Position numbers and translations under genes: made by a program
Source of the DNA: Affinundibacterium seohonense
GTDB lineage: Bacteria; Pseudomonadota; Gammaproteobacteria; Burkholderiales; Burkholderiaceae_D
DNA length: 64,000 bases
Assembly: GCF_014284305.1 (NCBI RefSeq)
Contig: NZ_JACOFW010000004.1
Span: 221,304-285,303 of the forward strand
Direction of reading: 5' to 3'
Shown: positions 1-9,599 of the stretch, in pieces
Layout: each line of letters starts with the position of its first letter
Position numbering within the stretch: position 1 is the first letter of the stretch
The notes under the pieces: model-generated
What the model was told of the DNA's origin: nothing
What the model saw: the letters and a program-made list of their open reading frames with translations, nothing else
Databases searched by the model: none

Positions 1-534
1 GTGGATACAACAACGAAGGGAATCGATATTGTTTCCAATTGGCCGATGGTGACCGAAAGCGCAGGACGATTCGATTTTACGGTGGCGGGTAATTTCACTA
101 AAACAGAGGTGACCAAAATACCAGTCACTGCGCAGTTATCCGCTTTAAAACCCGCACCAGTCTTGTTTGGCCGTATCAATGTTTTGATCTATGAACGAGG
201 TCAACCTCGGAGCAAAATCAATGCAAGTGTCGATTGGAAACTCGCTGACTACGGGGCAACGCTACGTGCTACTCGTTACGGTGAGGCACTCGACCCAGGT
301 GCTAGTGCAGATTTCGATCAGATATTGTCGCCGAAAACTTTGATGGATCTCGAGTTTCGTTACCAGTTGAATCGGCGATTGAAACTTGCCGTTGGCGCTG
401 ACAATGTGTTTGATGTCTACCCAGATGCACGTATCCCCAAGTTGAATACGTCTGGCGCAACGAGTTTTTCGAATTATTCACCATTTGGACGTTCCGGCAG
501 ATTTGTCTATGCACGTCTGAGTTACAGTTTGTAG
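1..534 (+). CDS. TonB-dependent receptor, C-terminal fragment
   Basis: The reading frame is open from the first base and ends at a TAG, so this is the 3' part of a gene that begins outside the window; the GTG at base 1 need not be a real start. The roughly 177 residues look like the last strands of an outer-membrane beta-barrel of the TonB-dependent receptor family. Signs are the DWKLADYGATLRATRYGE strand, the LAVGADNVFDVYPD segment typical of the penultimate strands, and a final YARLSYSL strand. Such receptors import siderophores, cobalamin or carbohydrate oligomers using TonB energy. The substrate cannot be told from this fragment. A strong terminator follows 45 bases downstream. Confidence 0.85.
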   Translation: MDTTTKGIDIVSNWPMVTESAGRFDFTVAGNFTKTEVTKIPVTAQLSALKPAPVLFGRINVLIYERGQPRSKINASVDWKLADYGATLRATRYGEALDPGASADFDQILSPKTLMDLEFRYQLNRRLKLAVGADNVFDVYPDARIPKLNTSGATSFSNYSPFGRSGRFVYARLSYSL

Positions 535-578
535 CATGTTGATCGTAGTCGACCAGATGGCTTGATTGCAGTGAATTA

Positions 579-603
579 AGGGCGACAATAGTTCGCCCTT
601 TTT
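579..603 (+). terminator. Rho-independent terminator after the receptor gene
   Basis: AGGGCGA (579-585) pairs perfectly with TCGCCCT (593-599) around a 7-base loop, and a T-run follows. It closes the receptor transcription unit before arsC. Confidence 0.85.
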
Positions 604-699
604 GATTGCTATTTAGAAAAATTAGCATTTTGGAGACTAGTGAGGTGCAAGGTATACTGCGAAGCTTATATCTCCCAATAACGCATTTGAATGTGCAAT

Positions 700-1131
700 A
701 TGCCAATTACTATCTATCACAATCCGAAATGCGGCACCTCACGCAATACGCTTGATTTGATCCGTAACAGTGGTGCAGAGCCCGTCATCATTGAGTATTT
801 GTCACAGCCACCAAGTAAAGCGGAATTGCAAAAATTAATCGCTGCAATGTGTGTTCCAGTTCGTGAAGTCATGCGTCAAAAAGAGAGCTTGTATGCAGAC
901 TTGCAATTGTCGGACAGTAAATGGAGTGACGATGCTTTAATTGATTTTATGTTATTGCATCCAATTTTGATGAATCGCCCAATTGTGGTGTCAAACTTGG
1001 GAACTAGACTTTGTCGTCCATCTGAACTCGTCTTGGATCTTTTACCAGATCCACAAGTGGGGGCTTTTACTAAAGAAGATGGTGAAGTTGTGATTGATGC
1101 GATGGGACAACGGGTTCATCCATCTGTCTAA
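700..1131 (+). CDS. arsC: Arsenate reductase, glutaredoxin-dependent ArsC type
   Basis: A 143-residue cytoplasmic arsenate reductase of the thioredoxin-fold ArsC family, which reduces arsenate to arsenite using glutathione/glutaredoxin. The N-terminus MPITIYHNPKCGTSR carries the catalytic Cys11. The downstream motifs IDFMLLHPILMNRPIVV and GTRLCRPSE contain the conserved arginines, and GAFTKEDGE is typical of the plasmid R773/E. coli form. I start at the ATG at 700 because E. coli ArsC begins at the equivalent residue; an in-frame ATG at 691 would add three residues. Neither start has a good ribosome site. No arsR, arsB or acr3 is nearby, so this is a lone housekeeping copy, not an ars operon. 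Confidence 0.93.
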   Translation: MPITIYHNPKCGTSRNTLDLIRNSGAEPVIIEYLSQPPSKAELQKLIAAMCVPVREVMRQKESLYADLQLSDSKWSDDALIDFMLLHPILMNRPIVVSNLGTRLCRPSELVLDLLPDPQVGAFTKEDGEVVIDAMGQRVHPSV

Positions 1132-1204
1132 ATTTTGAACGGGGTTCATGGTTGATGATGGCGCCTCGATGGCGCTCCTGCAGCCCCGCTCAATCCATCT
1201 CTAT

Positions 1205-1687
1205 TTACTGCGCTTTTTCGGTGAGTGTTTCATGGATGCGAGCCACATCCATGACCGCCGCGGTTCCATACCATTTATGATACTCGGCGATCATTTCGCC
1301 CTTGATGATGACAGGATCGGTGGCGGTCAATTGCTTTGCTTCCTCTATGTCTTTGACCGCGAATATAAACAATCCACGCCAACCATCAACGCCGTCAAAC
1401 GGTCCCGCGAGTACCAATTTACCTTCAGCTGCTAGTCGTTTTATATTGGCGAAATGACCTGCAAACATGTCATCTCTTTCTTTACCCGTTGCGATTTTAT
1501 TCGGGCCTGTTTTCAGTACCACTAAAACATAGCTGCGCATCCCGCGCTGATCGGCGCCTAATCGTTGGACTGCTTCAGCATCATATTTAGGATTCGTGGT
1601 CAGCGCTTTTTCTGTGGTTTGCGCAAAGCTGCTCAAGCTGAGCATGCCTGCGAAAATTAATAGACCGAAGTGTTTTGATATTGTCAT
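1205..1687 (-). CDS. Secreted YCII-domain (YciI-like) protein
   Basis: A 160-residue protein with a clear N-terminal signal peptide (positive start MTISKH, hydrophobic core, likely cleavage after SSFA). The mature part holds a YCII-related ferredoxin-like domain: YVLVVLKTGPN, the HFANIKRLAAEGKLVLAGPF stretch with the conserved His, and the IFAVKDIEEAKQLTATDPVI segment. YCII domains are small dimeric folds of uncertain enzymatic role. A signal peptide on one suggests a periplasmic form. The gene converges on arsC with 73 bases between them and is monocistronic. Domain call is secure; function is not known. Confidence 0.8.
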   Translation of the reverse strand: MTISKHFGLLIFAGMLSLSSFAQTTEKALTTNPKYDAEAVQRLGADQRGMRSYVLVVLKTGPNKIATGKERDDMFAGHFANIKRLAAEGKLVLAGPFDGVDGWRGLFIFAVKDIEEAKQLTATDPVIIKGEMIAEYHKWYGTAAVMDVARIHETLTEKAQ

Positions 1688-2059
1688 TGTCGTCTCGCTA
1701 TGAATGGGGAATTCCGTTCACATCATAAACTTTGTTCGGCTGGAATTCTGTAGTTTTGTGAATTCGAAACGACAAACCCGCCTGTGGTGTCGTCGTTTTA
1801 AAAAGCCTCGCATTACATCGTTAAATCGCTTTGTCGTGTAATAGATCCATGAGTTTTTGATCATAAAATGTCGCATAAGCCCTACATTGTTTTCGGCAAG
1901 ACTTCGATTTTTTGCAAGTAGATAGTCTTGTCGTAGGCAAGGATAAATTTTCAGCGCACAATGCCATTTTGCAGAGAAACGTACTTTTTGGGTAATGCTG
2001 TGGCATGGTTGTCTATGTCACTTGCGACTTGTCTATGGTCTGATTTTTGAATTGGAAAC
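1688..2059. other. Divergent intergenic region, no gene seen
   Basis: 372 bases between the start of the YCII-domain gene and the start of the solute-binding-like gene. It must hold both promoters, but I see no convincing -35/-10 pair. An interrupted inverted repeat (ACGACA ... TGTCGT) lies near 1769-1794. Short open frames here have no ribosome sites or recognisable products. Confidence 0.5.
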
Positions 2060-2929
2060 ATGGTGTTGATTAGTGTGACGTCACAACATTGGCGACAGCA
2101 AAATTGCCATTTGGTTTGCCTGATTAGCCTTTTGTGCTGGCTGTTTTTGCCAATTAGCGCGAGGGCCCAATGCTCTCGTCCGATCCAGGTACCGGTCTCG
2201 GTGTCAGGATACAACGTGATTGCCAAAGGAAATCAATACACGGGAATCATGCCAGACTTTCTAAGTCTGATCGAAGCGAAAACAAATTGTCGTTTTGCGT
2301 ATTTTCATGTACCTAAAAGCCGCCAGGAATATTTGTTTGAAAGTGGTAAAGCCGATCTTTTGATCTCGACGGTTAAAACGGATAAACGAGAAAAATCTGG
2401 CTATTTTGTTCCCTTGATCCAATTGCGCGCTGCACTGATTTCTATTAAAGGGCACAACTTTTCTATCCAAAGTGCCAAAGACTTAATCGAAAAAAAAGCA
2501 CTCAGATTAGTGGTGGTGAGGGGGTATGACTATGGTCCTGTCTATCAACGTATTGTTGAAGAAATGAATCGCTTGGGGCGCTTGACGATTGAAAGTGATC
2601 CAATTTCGGTTGGGCGCACCATGCAAAATAATGCCAATTACGTGACGATTATGGCGCCCACTCTATTTATGGGCTTGGTGCAAACCGAAGTCATCTTAAC
2701 AAATCTGATTGGCAAATTAAGCTTCGATAAACTAGATGATTTGCCATGGAATGAAAGTGGTATCTATATTTCTACGTTGTCCCTGAGCTTGGAAGATCAA
2801 AACTATCTGCGATCGCAGCTGGAAAAAAATGCGATGACAGATATGATTTGGAAATCGTATGCAAATTATTACTCTCCAGAGGTGTTGAAACTTGGTTTGC
2901 GTCGACGAGAACAATCTCATGAGCATTGA
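2060..2929 (+). CDS. Periplasmic solute-binding-like protein (SBP family 3 fold)
   Basis: 289 residues with a signal peptide (hydrophobic core LVCLISLLCWLFLPI, cleavage near SARA-Q). The mature protein reads like the orphan family-3 extracellular solute-binding proteins common in betaproteobacteria: YTGIMPDFLSLIEAKTNCRF near the start, GKADLLISTVKT in the first lobe, and a second lobe starting LRLVVVRGYDYG. Family members usually bind amino acids for ABC importers or act as sensory or enzymatic relatives. No permease or ATPase is adjacent, so import is doubtful. Roles in sensing or an unrelated periplasmic function are equally possible. The gene is alone on its strand until the peptidase gene 184 bases downstream. 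Confidence 0.65.
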   Translation: MVLISVTSQHWRQQNCHLVCLISLLCWLFLPISARAQCSRPIQVPVSVSGYNVIAKGNQYTGIMPDFLSLIEAKTNCRFAYFHVPKSRQEYLFESGKADLLISTVKTDKREKSGYFVPLIQLRAALISIKGHNFSIQSAKDLIEKKALRLVVVRGYDYGPVYQRIVEEMNRLGRLTIESDPISVGRTMQNNANYVTIMAPTLFMGLVQTEVILTNLIGKLSFDKLDDLPWNESGIYISTLSLSLEDQNYLRSQLEKNAMTDMIWKSYANYYSPEVLKLGLRRREQSHEH

Positions 2930-3113
2930 TGATCCGTCCGTCTCTCAACGCATTATTCGCATTGTTCGCGTTTCGAGCCGCAACGTCGTCGACGGAGCGG
3001 GTTCGCAATCGGCCGCAGCCTCTCGCGAGGAACTAAGTTGAATCGCTGCTGTCAATAGAAGCTCATTTCTCAGTTTTTTATTCCCCCCCTTTCTATTTTA
3101 TTTGGAGTATTGA

Positions 3114-6110
3114 ATGCGCCCAAAGCATTACGCCTCGATATGTAGTATTTTGTTTGCCGGCACGGAAGCCTTCGCGCAAACATCTGCGCCCACGACGAAG
3201 GCGTCAGTGGCTGCTGATACGCAAGCAGCTACCCAGACGGTGGCTAAGGCCGCCGCGAAACCAGTGACGCCAGCATTACCTCGTCCTGTAGAAATCGCCG
3301 ATATGGCAGCTTGGAAATCGATTAGTGCCGCCGTGGTATCCGCTAATGGATCATGGTCGGCGTGGCGTTTGACCGAAGCTGATGGTGATGCCAATCTCAT
3401 CGTCAAATCCCTGTCAGGTAAGGAAGAGTATAGTTTTCCAGCAGGGCAGGGTGTAGGCACAATTGAATTTTCTGATGATGGTCAATGGCTAGCTTTTACA
3501 GCGCATATGACGAAAAAAGAGCAAGAGGCGGCGAAAAAAGCCAAAAAGCCACTCCAAACTAAAGTTGCTCTGGTCGATTTGAAAACTGGCAAGTTAACAA
3601 CGATAGAGAAGATTCGCAAATTTGCCTTTGCCAATGAACGGGGTGGTTGGATCGCCATGCACAAGTCGCTGCCAGATGCAGCGCCGGCGACAGCAACACC
3701 ACCGCCAGCGTCTGGCACAGCAGGTGCGCCTGCACCTGCGCGTGCTAAGGGTTCAGATCTGTTGTTGAAAAATTTAAAGACTGGAACTGTGCTGAATTTG
3801 GGTAATGTCGCTGAATTTGAATTTGATCATGACGGTCGCTATCTTGCCTATATCGTCGACGCAACCGACAAAGCCGGCAATGCGGTGATCGTGCACACTT
3901 TAGATAGTGGCGCCAGTCAGGTTGTCGATGATGGCGATGCTGTTTATGAGAAGTTGCTGTGGAATGATAAGGGCAACGGCTTTGCGGTGCTCAAGGGAAT
4001 TGAAGACAAAGCCTATCAAGACAAACTGTGGAATGCTTTAGGTTTCCGCTTAGAAGCCAATCACGTTTTCGCCAAAACCGTGATTGATCCCGTGAAGTTA
4101 AAAGATTTCCCTTCTGATATGACGATCTCCGGTGATGCCCAGCCGCGTTGGAGTAAGGATTTCGCGTGGATTTCATTCGGCATTAAAGAGACCAAGAAAA
4201 AGCCTAAGGATGAAAAGAAAGAAGCCGAGGCCGATGAAAAAGTTAATTTGGTGCTGTGGCACCATCAAGATAAGCGCTTACCGACCCAGCAAAAAGTACA
4301 GCAAGAGCAGGACAAGAAGCGGTCGAGTGCTGCGCTCTATCGTGTGGCAGAAAATAAGTTTATCCGCATTGGTGACGAGAAACTAAATAATGTATCAATG
4401 CCACAATTTGGGGATTGGGCATTGGCGCAAGATGACAGCGAATATCAACGGCAATCGAGTATGGATGGCCGTCGCTTTAGTGATGTATATGCGGTCAATT
4501 TAAAAACTGGTGAGCGTCGATTGCTGAATAAACAGGCGAGCTGGACTTTTGCGTTGGCATATGATGGACGTCATTATCTTCATTATGAAGACGGACATTT
4601 TTTCAGCGTAGAGATGGCAACTGGCAAACGCCATAATCTCACGGCAGCGTTACCGACGAGTTTCATTTACGTTGAAGATGATCATAACTTAGTCAAACCG
4701 CCAGTCTCGCCTTTTGGTTGGAGTGCGGATAGTCGTTTTGTATTATTGAGTGATGGTTGGGATATTTGGAAGATGCCAGCTGAAGGTGGTAAAGCTGTGC
4801 AGGTGACCAATGACGGTAAGCGCGATCAAGTACGATATCAACGTCGTTTCACTCTTGATCCGAATGAGAAGGGAGTCGATCTCAGCAAAGCACAATATTT
4901 TAGTGCCTATGGTGAGTGGACTAAAAAAGCTGGGTTTTTACGCCTCGATCCTAATGGAAGTACGAAACGTTTAGGGTTTGAAGATGTCGCCTATCGTCGT
5001 TTGATCAAAGCGGAAAAAGCTGAAGTATTTTTATTATCTAAAGAATCCTCCATCACGCCACCTGATTTGTATGTCAGTAATGAACAGTTTAATGCGCCAC
5101 GCAAATTGACGGATTTATCGACACAGGAAAAAAATTACACCATGGGTGGCGGGTCCATGTTGATTGATTATGTCGGTACTGACGGTAAAAAATTGCAAGG
5201 CGCTTTATTTTTGCCAGCGAATTATCAAGCTGGTAAAGCTTATCCAACGGTGGTCTATATTTACGAGAAATTAAGCCAGGGCTTGAATAGTTATACGCCG
5301 CCTATGGTTGGTGGCGGTGGGTTTAATCGCGCTTACTACACGAGTCACGGCTACGCGGTATTCAATCCGGATATCACATATCGCTTGAATGATCCTGGCG
5401 TCAGCGCGAAAGAAAGTGTGCTGCCAGCTTTGCAGGCAGCGATCGCAACTGGCGTGGTGGACGCTAAACGCGTTGGCTTGCAAGGGCATAGCTGGGGTGG
5501 CTATCAAACCGCATTTTTGGTCACGCAAACTGATGTTTTTAAAGCGGCGTCCGCAGGTGCAGCATTGACCAACATGATTAGTATGTATAGCTTGGTGTAT
5601 AAAAATTCTGGCAGTACTAACCAAGCGATTTTTGAGAGCAGTCAGGGGCGTTTCCTCGGTGCTTATAACGACCATTGGGAAGCCTATGTGCGCAACAGTC
5701 CGGTATTCTTCGCCAAGAATGTGAAAACGCCATTATTGATGTTGCAAAATGATGTTGACGGTGCGGTTGATTACACCCAAGGCGTGGAATATTTTAATAC
5801 TTTACGTCGTGCTGGCAAGGACGTCATCATGCTTGAATATCCTGGTGAAAATCATGGCTTAGTGAAAAAGCCAAATCAAAAAGACTACATGCAGCGCATG
5901 AAGGAATTTTTCGATTTTCATCTAAAAGACAAGGCGGCGCCAGAGTGGCTAAACAAAGGCGTGGCTTGGTTGAAAATGGATGAGCATTTGAAAGAGCGTG
6001 CTAGTTTGGTCAACTTGCCCGAAGTGAAGTCTGAAGCTAAGGCGGATGTTAAAAAAGCGAGCGATGCTAAAGCCACAGATGCCAAGCCTGATGACACAAG
6101 AGCGCAATAA
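3114..6110 (+). CDS. Secreted S9-family (prolyl oligopeptidase-type) serine peptidase
   Basis: A 998-residue exported peptidase. It has a short signal peptide ending near AFAQ, an Ala/Thr-rich linker to about residue 60, a beta-propeller-like region with an Ala/Pro-rich insert near residues 185-205, and a C-terminal alpha/beta-hydrolase domain. The nucleophile is Ser793 in GHSWGG, the acid is probably Asp882 in NDVDGAV, and the base is His914 in GENHG. All three are in the order expected for family S9 (dipeptidyl-peptidase or acylaminoacyl-peptidase like). It is longer than typical members because of the linker, the insert and a Lys/Ala/Asp-rich tail after residue 965. It likely cuts oligopeptides in the periplasm or outside. 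A GGAG ribosome site precedes the ATG, and a perfect-stem terminator follows. Confidence 0.92.
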   Translation: MRPKHYASICSILFAGTEAFAQTSAPTTKASVAADTQAATQTVAKAAAKPVTPALPRPVEIADMAAWKSISAAVVSANGSWSAWRLTEADGDANLIVKSLSGKEEYSFPAGQGVGTIEFSDDGQWLAFTAHMTKKEQEAAKKAKKPLQTKVALVDLKTGKLTTIEKIRKFAFANERGGWIAMHKSLPDAAPATATPPPASGTAGAPAPARAKGSDLLLKNLKTGTVLNLGNVAEFEFDHDGRYLAYIVDATDKAGNAVIVHTLDSGASQVVDDGDAVYEKLLWNDKGNGFAVLKGIEDKAYQDKLWNALGFRLEANHVFAKTVIDPVKLKDFPSDMTISGDAQPRWSKDFAWISFGIKETKKKPKDEKKEAEADEKVNLVLWHHQDKRLPTQQKVQQEQDKKRSSAALYRVAENKFIRIGDEKLNNVSMPQFGDWALAQDDSEYQRQSSMDGRRFSDVYAVNLKTGERRLLNKQASWTFALAYDGRHYLHYEDGHFFSVEMATGKRHNLTAALPTSFIYVEDDHNLVKPPVSPFGWSADSRFVLLSDGWDIWKMPAEGGKAVQVTNDGKRDQVRYQRRFTLDPNEKGVDLSKAQYFSAYGEWTKKAGFLRLDPNGSTKRLGFEDVAYRRLIKAEKAEVFLLSKESSITPPDLYVSNEQFNAPRKLTDLSTQEKNYTMGGGSMLIDYVGTDGKKLQGALFLPANYQAGKAYPTVVYIYEKLSQGLNSYTPPMVGGGGFNRAYYTSHGYAVFNPDITYRLNDPGVSAKESVLPALQAAIATGVVDAKRVGLQGHSWGGYQTAFLVTQTDVFKAASAGAALTNMISMYSLVYKNSGSTNQAIFESSQGRFLGAYNDHWEAYVRNSPVFFAKNVKTPLLMLQNDVDGAVDYTQGVEYFNTLRRAGKDVIMLEYPGENHGLVKKPNQKDYMQRMKEFFDFHLKDKAAPEWLNKGVAWLKMDEHLKERASLVNLPEVKSEAKADVKKASDAKATDAKPDDTRAQ

Positions 6111-6129
6111 GTCATTTAGTCATTGAACA

Positions 6130-6167
6130 AAAAAGACCATAACTCTGCGAAGAGTTATGGTCTTTTT
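6130..6167. terminator. Bidirectional terminator between S9 peptidase and DUF885 genes
   Basis: A 17-bp perfect stem (6130-6146 with 6151-6167) with a GCGA loop, flanked by A-run and T-run, so it can work in both directions. It serves the peptidase gene on the plus strand and the convergent DUF885 gene on the minus strand. Confidence 0.92.
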
Positions 6168-6234
6168 GTTAGGGGCAATCATACAAGAAAAGAGTCTCGA
6201 ATTATTGTCGAGGCTTTGAACAATCTTTGCAGTT

Positions 6235-8100
6235 TTATTTTTTGGATTTCTTTATTTGGTTTGCCCAGTCGATCATTTCGCTTTCTAAGATGGACAAAGG
6301 GACAGATCCTAAGCTTAGCAATTTGTCGTGAAAGGTTTTGAGATCAAATCGATCTTCCAAAATTTTTTCAGTTTTCTGACGTACTTCTCGGATCTTCAGT
6401 TCCCCCAGTTTGTACGCTAATGCTTGTCCTGGCCAGGAAATATAACGGTCAATTTCAGTCGTAATTTCATGCTCCGATAACGCGGTATTCTCGCGCATAA
6501 ACTCCAAAGCGCGATCGCGCGACCAGCCTTTGGCATGCATCCCAGTATCGACTACCAAACGTGAGGCGCGCCACATCTCATAGACTAGGCGCCCAAAGTG
6601 ATGGTAGGGCGTTTCATAAAATCCCATTTCTACGCCGAGGTGCTCCGCATACAGTGCCCAGCCTTCACCGAATGCAGAGATGTAAGCATTGCGTCTGAAT
6701 TCTGGTTGCTCAGCCTGCTCGCCAGCTAGCGCAATCTGTAAATGATGCCCAGGCACCGCCTCATGCAAAGTTAGTGCAGGCAACGCCCACATGGGACGTT
6801 GATTTAATAATGACGTATTGACCCAGTAATTCGACGGACGTTTCGGATCGCCACTGCCAGCATAACGACCTGCGGTATAAGTGGGGGCAATATCCTCTGG
6901 TACCGCTTGTATGCCATACGGCTTACGTGGTAATTGGCCGAAATAACGAATTAACAGCCCGTCAGATTTCTTTGCCCAGTAGGATGCTTCTGCCAATAAC
7001 TCGCGTGGTGTCTTTGCATAAAATTGCGGATCGGTGCGTAAAAAATGTAAGAAAGCTTTGAAGTCGCCATTGAACTTCAAACCCGTGATGATCGTATTCA
7101 TTTCATTGCGAATTCGTGCAACTTCCGATAAGCCAATCGCGTGAATCTCTTCTGGGCTATTGCTTAATGTCGTGTATTCAAAAATTTGTGCTTGATAAAA
7201 TGCTTTGCCGTTTGGTAAATCGTAAGCAGCGATGGATTGGCGAGCCTTCGGCATGTAATCATTGCGGATGAAATCGAGCAGTTCCTGGTAGGCGGGAATC
7301 ACTCTTTCTGAAATCAATTTTTTTGCACGTTTTTGCAAATCAGCCTGTTGTGCCGGATTGATGGATGCGGGTAATTGCGTGAAGGCCTTGTAAAACACAC
7401 TCTCCTCAACTTGGGCGACAACATGCCTTTGTATGCTGGCATCACGACCAGTCAACACGACCTGCGGCATCGTCATGCCGCGGTCTATCCCGAGCTTCAT
7501 TAATGCAATTTTTTGTGCAAAAGTTTGGGGAATGCTGTTCAGTTGTTTTAAATACCTTTCACAGCCTTTGAAATTGGCACACCTAGTGGATTCTGCTGCG
7601 CCTGCAGTCCCAGCCCAAAATTGGCTGTCAGAGTTAAAGGTCAGTAAATGCGCATTTAACGTGGTGGAATTGATCCGATTGGTGATTTGATCAGCGAAGA
7701 TTTTAAGATTGATTTGTGATTCCTTACTTAGATGTGAGGGATTGATGTTTTGTAGCTGCTGGGCCAAGTCACGCCAGGTCTTTAAGCGCCTTTGTTCGGC
7801 GGCATCACTGTAATCTGCTTGGGTAATCTCATCTTCATCATCCGCTGCTCGACGACCTGGAAATTCCTTATTGCGAAAAGCTGCCTCTTTTTGATAGAGC
7901 TCCTTAAATAGTTGTTCCGCTTTGGTCTTTTCTGAAGAGTTGCTGTTGGCAGACAACGATGCCATTTGCGTCGGCATCGCGTAAATGGTGGTCGGTGTCC
8001 CTGCAATGACGCATGTAGCGAGCGCGATTGCAGTGAGTGTGGCCTTAGGCTTTGTACTGGCTTCGATGGCGAAGATTTTGGACTGAAGTGAGTGTGGCAT
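6235..8100 (-). CDS. DUF885-family secreted metallopeptidase-like protein (copy 1)
   Basis: A 621-residue DUF885 protein. I start at the ATG at 8100 because it has a GGGGAT ribosome site and gives a normal signal peptide (positive start, core LTAIALATCVIAG, cleavage near YAM). The frame is open further up to 8283 but that extension looks non-coding. The hallmark HEAVPGHH near residues 446-453 matches the HExxPGHH zinc-site motif of this family. EGWALYAEHLG and YISWPGQALAYKLG further on are also typical. Members are predicted zinc peptidases of the periplasm with poorly known substrates. A paralogue lies at 28238-30070. Confidence 0.88.
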   Translation of the reverse strand: MPHSLQSKIFAIEASTKPKATLTAIALATCVIAGTPTTIYAMPTQMASLSANSNSSEKTKAEQLFKELYQKEAAFRNKEFPGRRAADDEDEITQADYSDAAEQRRLKTWRDLAQQLQNINPSHLSKESQINLKIFADQITNRINSTTLNAHLLTFNSDSQFWAGTAGAAESTRCANFKGCERYLKQLNSIPQTFAQKIALMKLGIDRGMTMPQVVLTGRDASIQRHVVAQVEESVFYKAFTQLPASINPAQQADLQKRAKKLISERVIPAYQELLDFIRNDYMPKARQSIAAYDLPNGKAFYQAQIFEYTTLSNSPEEIHAIGLSEVARIRNEMNTIITGLKFNGDFKAFLHFLRTDPQFYAKTPRELLAEASYWAKKSDGLLIRYFGQLPRKPYGIQAVPEDIAPTYTAGRYAGSGDPKRPSNYWVNTSLLNQRPMWALPALTLHEAVPGHHLQIALAGEQAEQPEFRRNAYISAFGEGWALYAEHLGVEMGFYETPYHHFGRLVYEMWRASRLVVDTGMHAKGWSRDRALEFMRENTALSEHEITTEIDRYISWPGQALAYKLGELKIREVRQKTEKILEDRFDLKTFHDKLLSLGSVPLSILESEMIDWANQIKKSKK

Positions 8101-8305
8101 GCGATCCCCGAAAATAGAGTTTGAGGTGTGTGACTGAATATGCAGTCGGTAAACCAGTGTAATGGTAATGAATCCGAGTGTGATCAATGCGAAAAGTTCC
8201 CTGTTGTTGAAATGAGGCAGGATGACTGGTTGAAAGATATTCTTTAGACAGTGTGTGGGTGAGTTGTTACACTCAAGGCTCAATTAACAGAAAAGAGTAG
8301 GTCGT

Positions 8306-9052
8306 ATGACAACACTAGCCTCATATACCGCCGATTTTTGGTCGAATGCTGAATTGGGCGCCAACGCCATTATTTTTTTGAATCTGACTGGTGCTATGTT
8401 GCTCGGCTTTGTCGTCGGTTATGAGCGCTCTTATCATGGCAGAGCGGCAGGTATGCGCACTTATGGTTTGGTTTGTATGGCGTCAGCCGCTTTGGTTGTC
8501 ATTGCCGGGTATCCAGATTTCTGGTTCGGTGGGCGCTCCCTTGCGCCCGTTGCCTTAGATCCTTCCCGCACCATACAAGGCATCGTGACGGGCATAGGAT
8601 TTTTAGGTGCTGGTGTCATTATGAAAGAAGGGTTTAGTATTAGTGGTCTTACGACTGCTGCATCACTTTGGGCATCTTCTGCGATTGGGATTTTAGTTGG
8701 CGTTGGCTTTTTCGCGGCAGCTATTTTATTGGCTTTTTTATCTGCAGCATGCATGATTTGGGTCTTCAAACTAGAAGCTTGGTTACCAGCTCGTCAAGCG
8801 ATATCCATCGTAATGCAATTTAAAGAAGGTTTTGTTGCTAGTGAGACTGCGATTCGTCAACTCGCTTTGGAGCGAGGATATGAGGTGGCTGGTGGAACAA
8901 TTATTATTTCGTCCAAAGATGGTAAAACGGAATGGCGTTTTGTTGCGGTTGCCTTAAATCGGAAACAGGCTACCTCAATTAGCCAACTCTCCGAGGAAAT
9001 GAATAAATTTGAAGGGTTAAGCTCGTATCAGTTGGCACACGCTAGAAATTAG
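8306..9052 (+). CDS. MgtC/SapB-family inner-membrane protein
   Basis: A 248-residue membrane protein. The N-terminal two-thirds hold hydrophobic helices with family motifs: GFVVGYERSYHGRAAGMRTYGLVC, GIVTGIGFLGAGVIMKEG and GLTTAASLWASSAIGILVG. The last 80 residues form a soluble ACT-like tail. MgtC proteins are linked to magnesium limitation, acid stress and, in pathogens, control of F-type ATPase; in free-living bacteria the role is open. It is divergent from the DUF885 gene and separated from the tRNA promoter by about 95 bases. No terminator is obvious after it. I leave the symbol empty because the family includes several non-orthologous members. Confidence 0.88.
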   Translation: MTTLASYTADFWSNAELGANAIIFLNLTGAMLLGFVVGYERSYHGRAAGMRTYGLVCMASAALVVIAGYPDFWFGGRSLAPVALDPSRTIQGIVTGIGFLGAGVIMKEGFSISGLTTAASLWASSAIGILVGVGFFAAAILLAFLSAACMIWVFKLEAWLPARQAISIVMQFKEGFVASETAIRQLALERGYEVAGGTIIISSKDGKTEWRFVAVALNRKQATSISQLSEEMNKFEGLSSYQLAHARN

Positions 9053-9145
9053 CTAAGTAATTGAATTTTCAATATAAATTTCTGCCTACCGCGTAGGTCG
9101 GAAAAAAATGTAAGCAAAAATTTAGATTTCCTCGATAAAAAGGTA

Positions 9146-9174
9146 TTGACAGGTAAAAAGAACATCTCCATAAT
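9146..9174 (+). promoter_or_regulatory. Strong sigma-70 promoter of the tRNA-tuf operon
   Basis: A perfect -35 box TTGACA (9146-9151), a 17-base spacer and a -10 box CATAAT (9169-9174). A GC-rich discriminator follows, as is usual for stringently controlled stable-RNA promoters. The predicted start is near 9181, only a few bases before tRNA-Tyr. Confidence 0.85.
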
Positions 9175-9187
9175 TCGGGGTTCCCTG

Positions 9188-9272
<85 letters not shown>

Positions 9273-9317
9273 GGCAGAATTTAGCGGCTGAGGTTAGTTG
9301 TCGAATCAGTTTCGTAT

Positions 9318-9391
9318 GCGGGTGTAGCTCAATGGTAGAGCCGAAGCCTTCCAAGCTTAAGACGAGGGTTCGATTCCCTTCACCCGCTCCA
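9318..9391 (+). tRNA. tRNA-Gly (TCC)
   Basis: Acceptor stem GCGGGTG/CACCCGC, anticodon TCC in loop CTTCCAA, encoded CCA at 9389-9391. It lies 45 bases after tRNA-Tyr. Confidence 0.97.
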
Positions 9392-9433
9392 AGTTTAAAG
9401 TTTTGTCTCTGCATGTGTGTTGTGCAAAGAGCT

Positions 9434-9508
<75 letters not shown>

Positions 9509-9599
9509 GTGTAGTTTTAAATCATCGTCTTCGCATTGTTTTTATCGGGCGTGTGCTTGATAAGTTAAGAAGATCTCTCACAATCGTTAGGAGTCTAAA

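Noticed and set aside
1148..1435. Plus-strand frame of 95 codons opposite the YCII-domain gene
   Set aside because: Antisense to a clear secreted YCII-domain protein; no ribosome site and no domain.
1821..2226. Two minus-strand frames upstream of the solute-binding-like gene
   Set aside because: They overlap each other and the 5' end of the plus-strand gene, have no ribosome sites and no recognisable products.
8101..8283. N-terminal extension of the first DUF885 protein with an extra hydrophobic segment
   Set aside because: The ATG at 8100 has a good ribosome site and gives a normal signal peptide. The extension would put a second hydrophobic stretch in front of it and runs into the promoter region.
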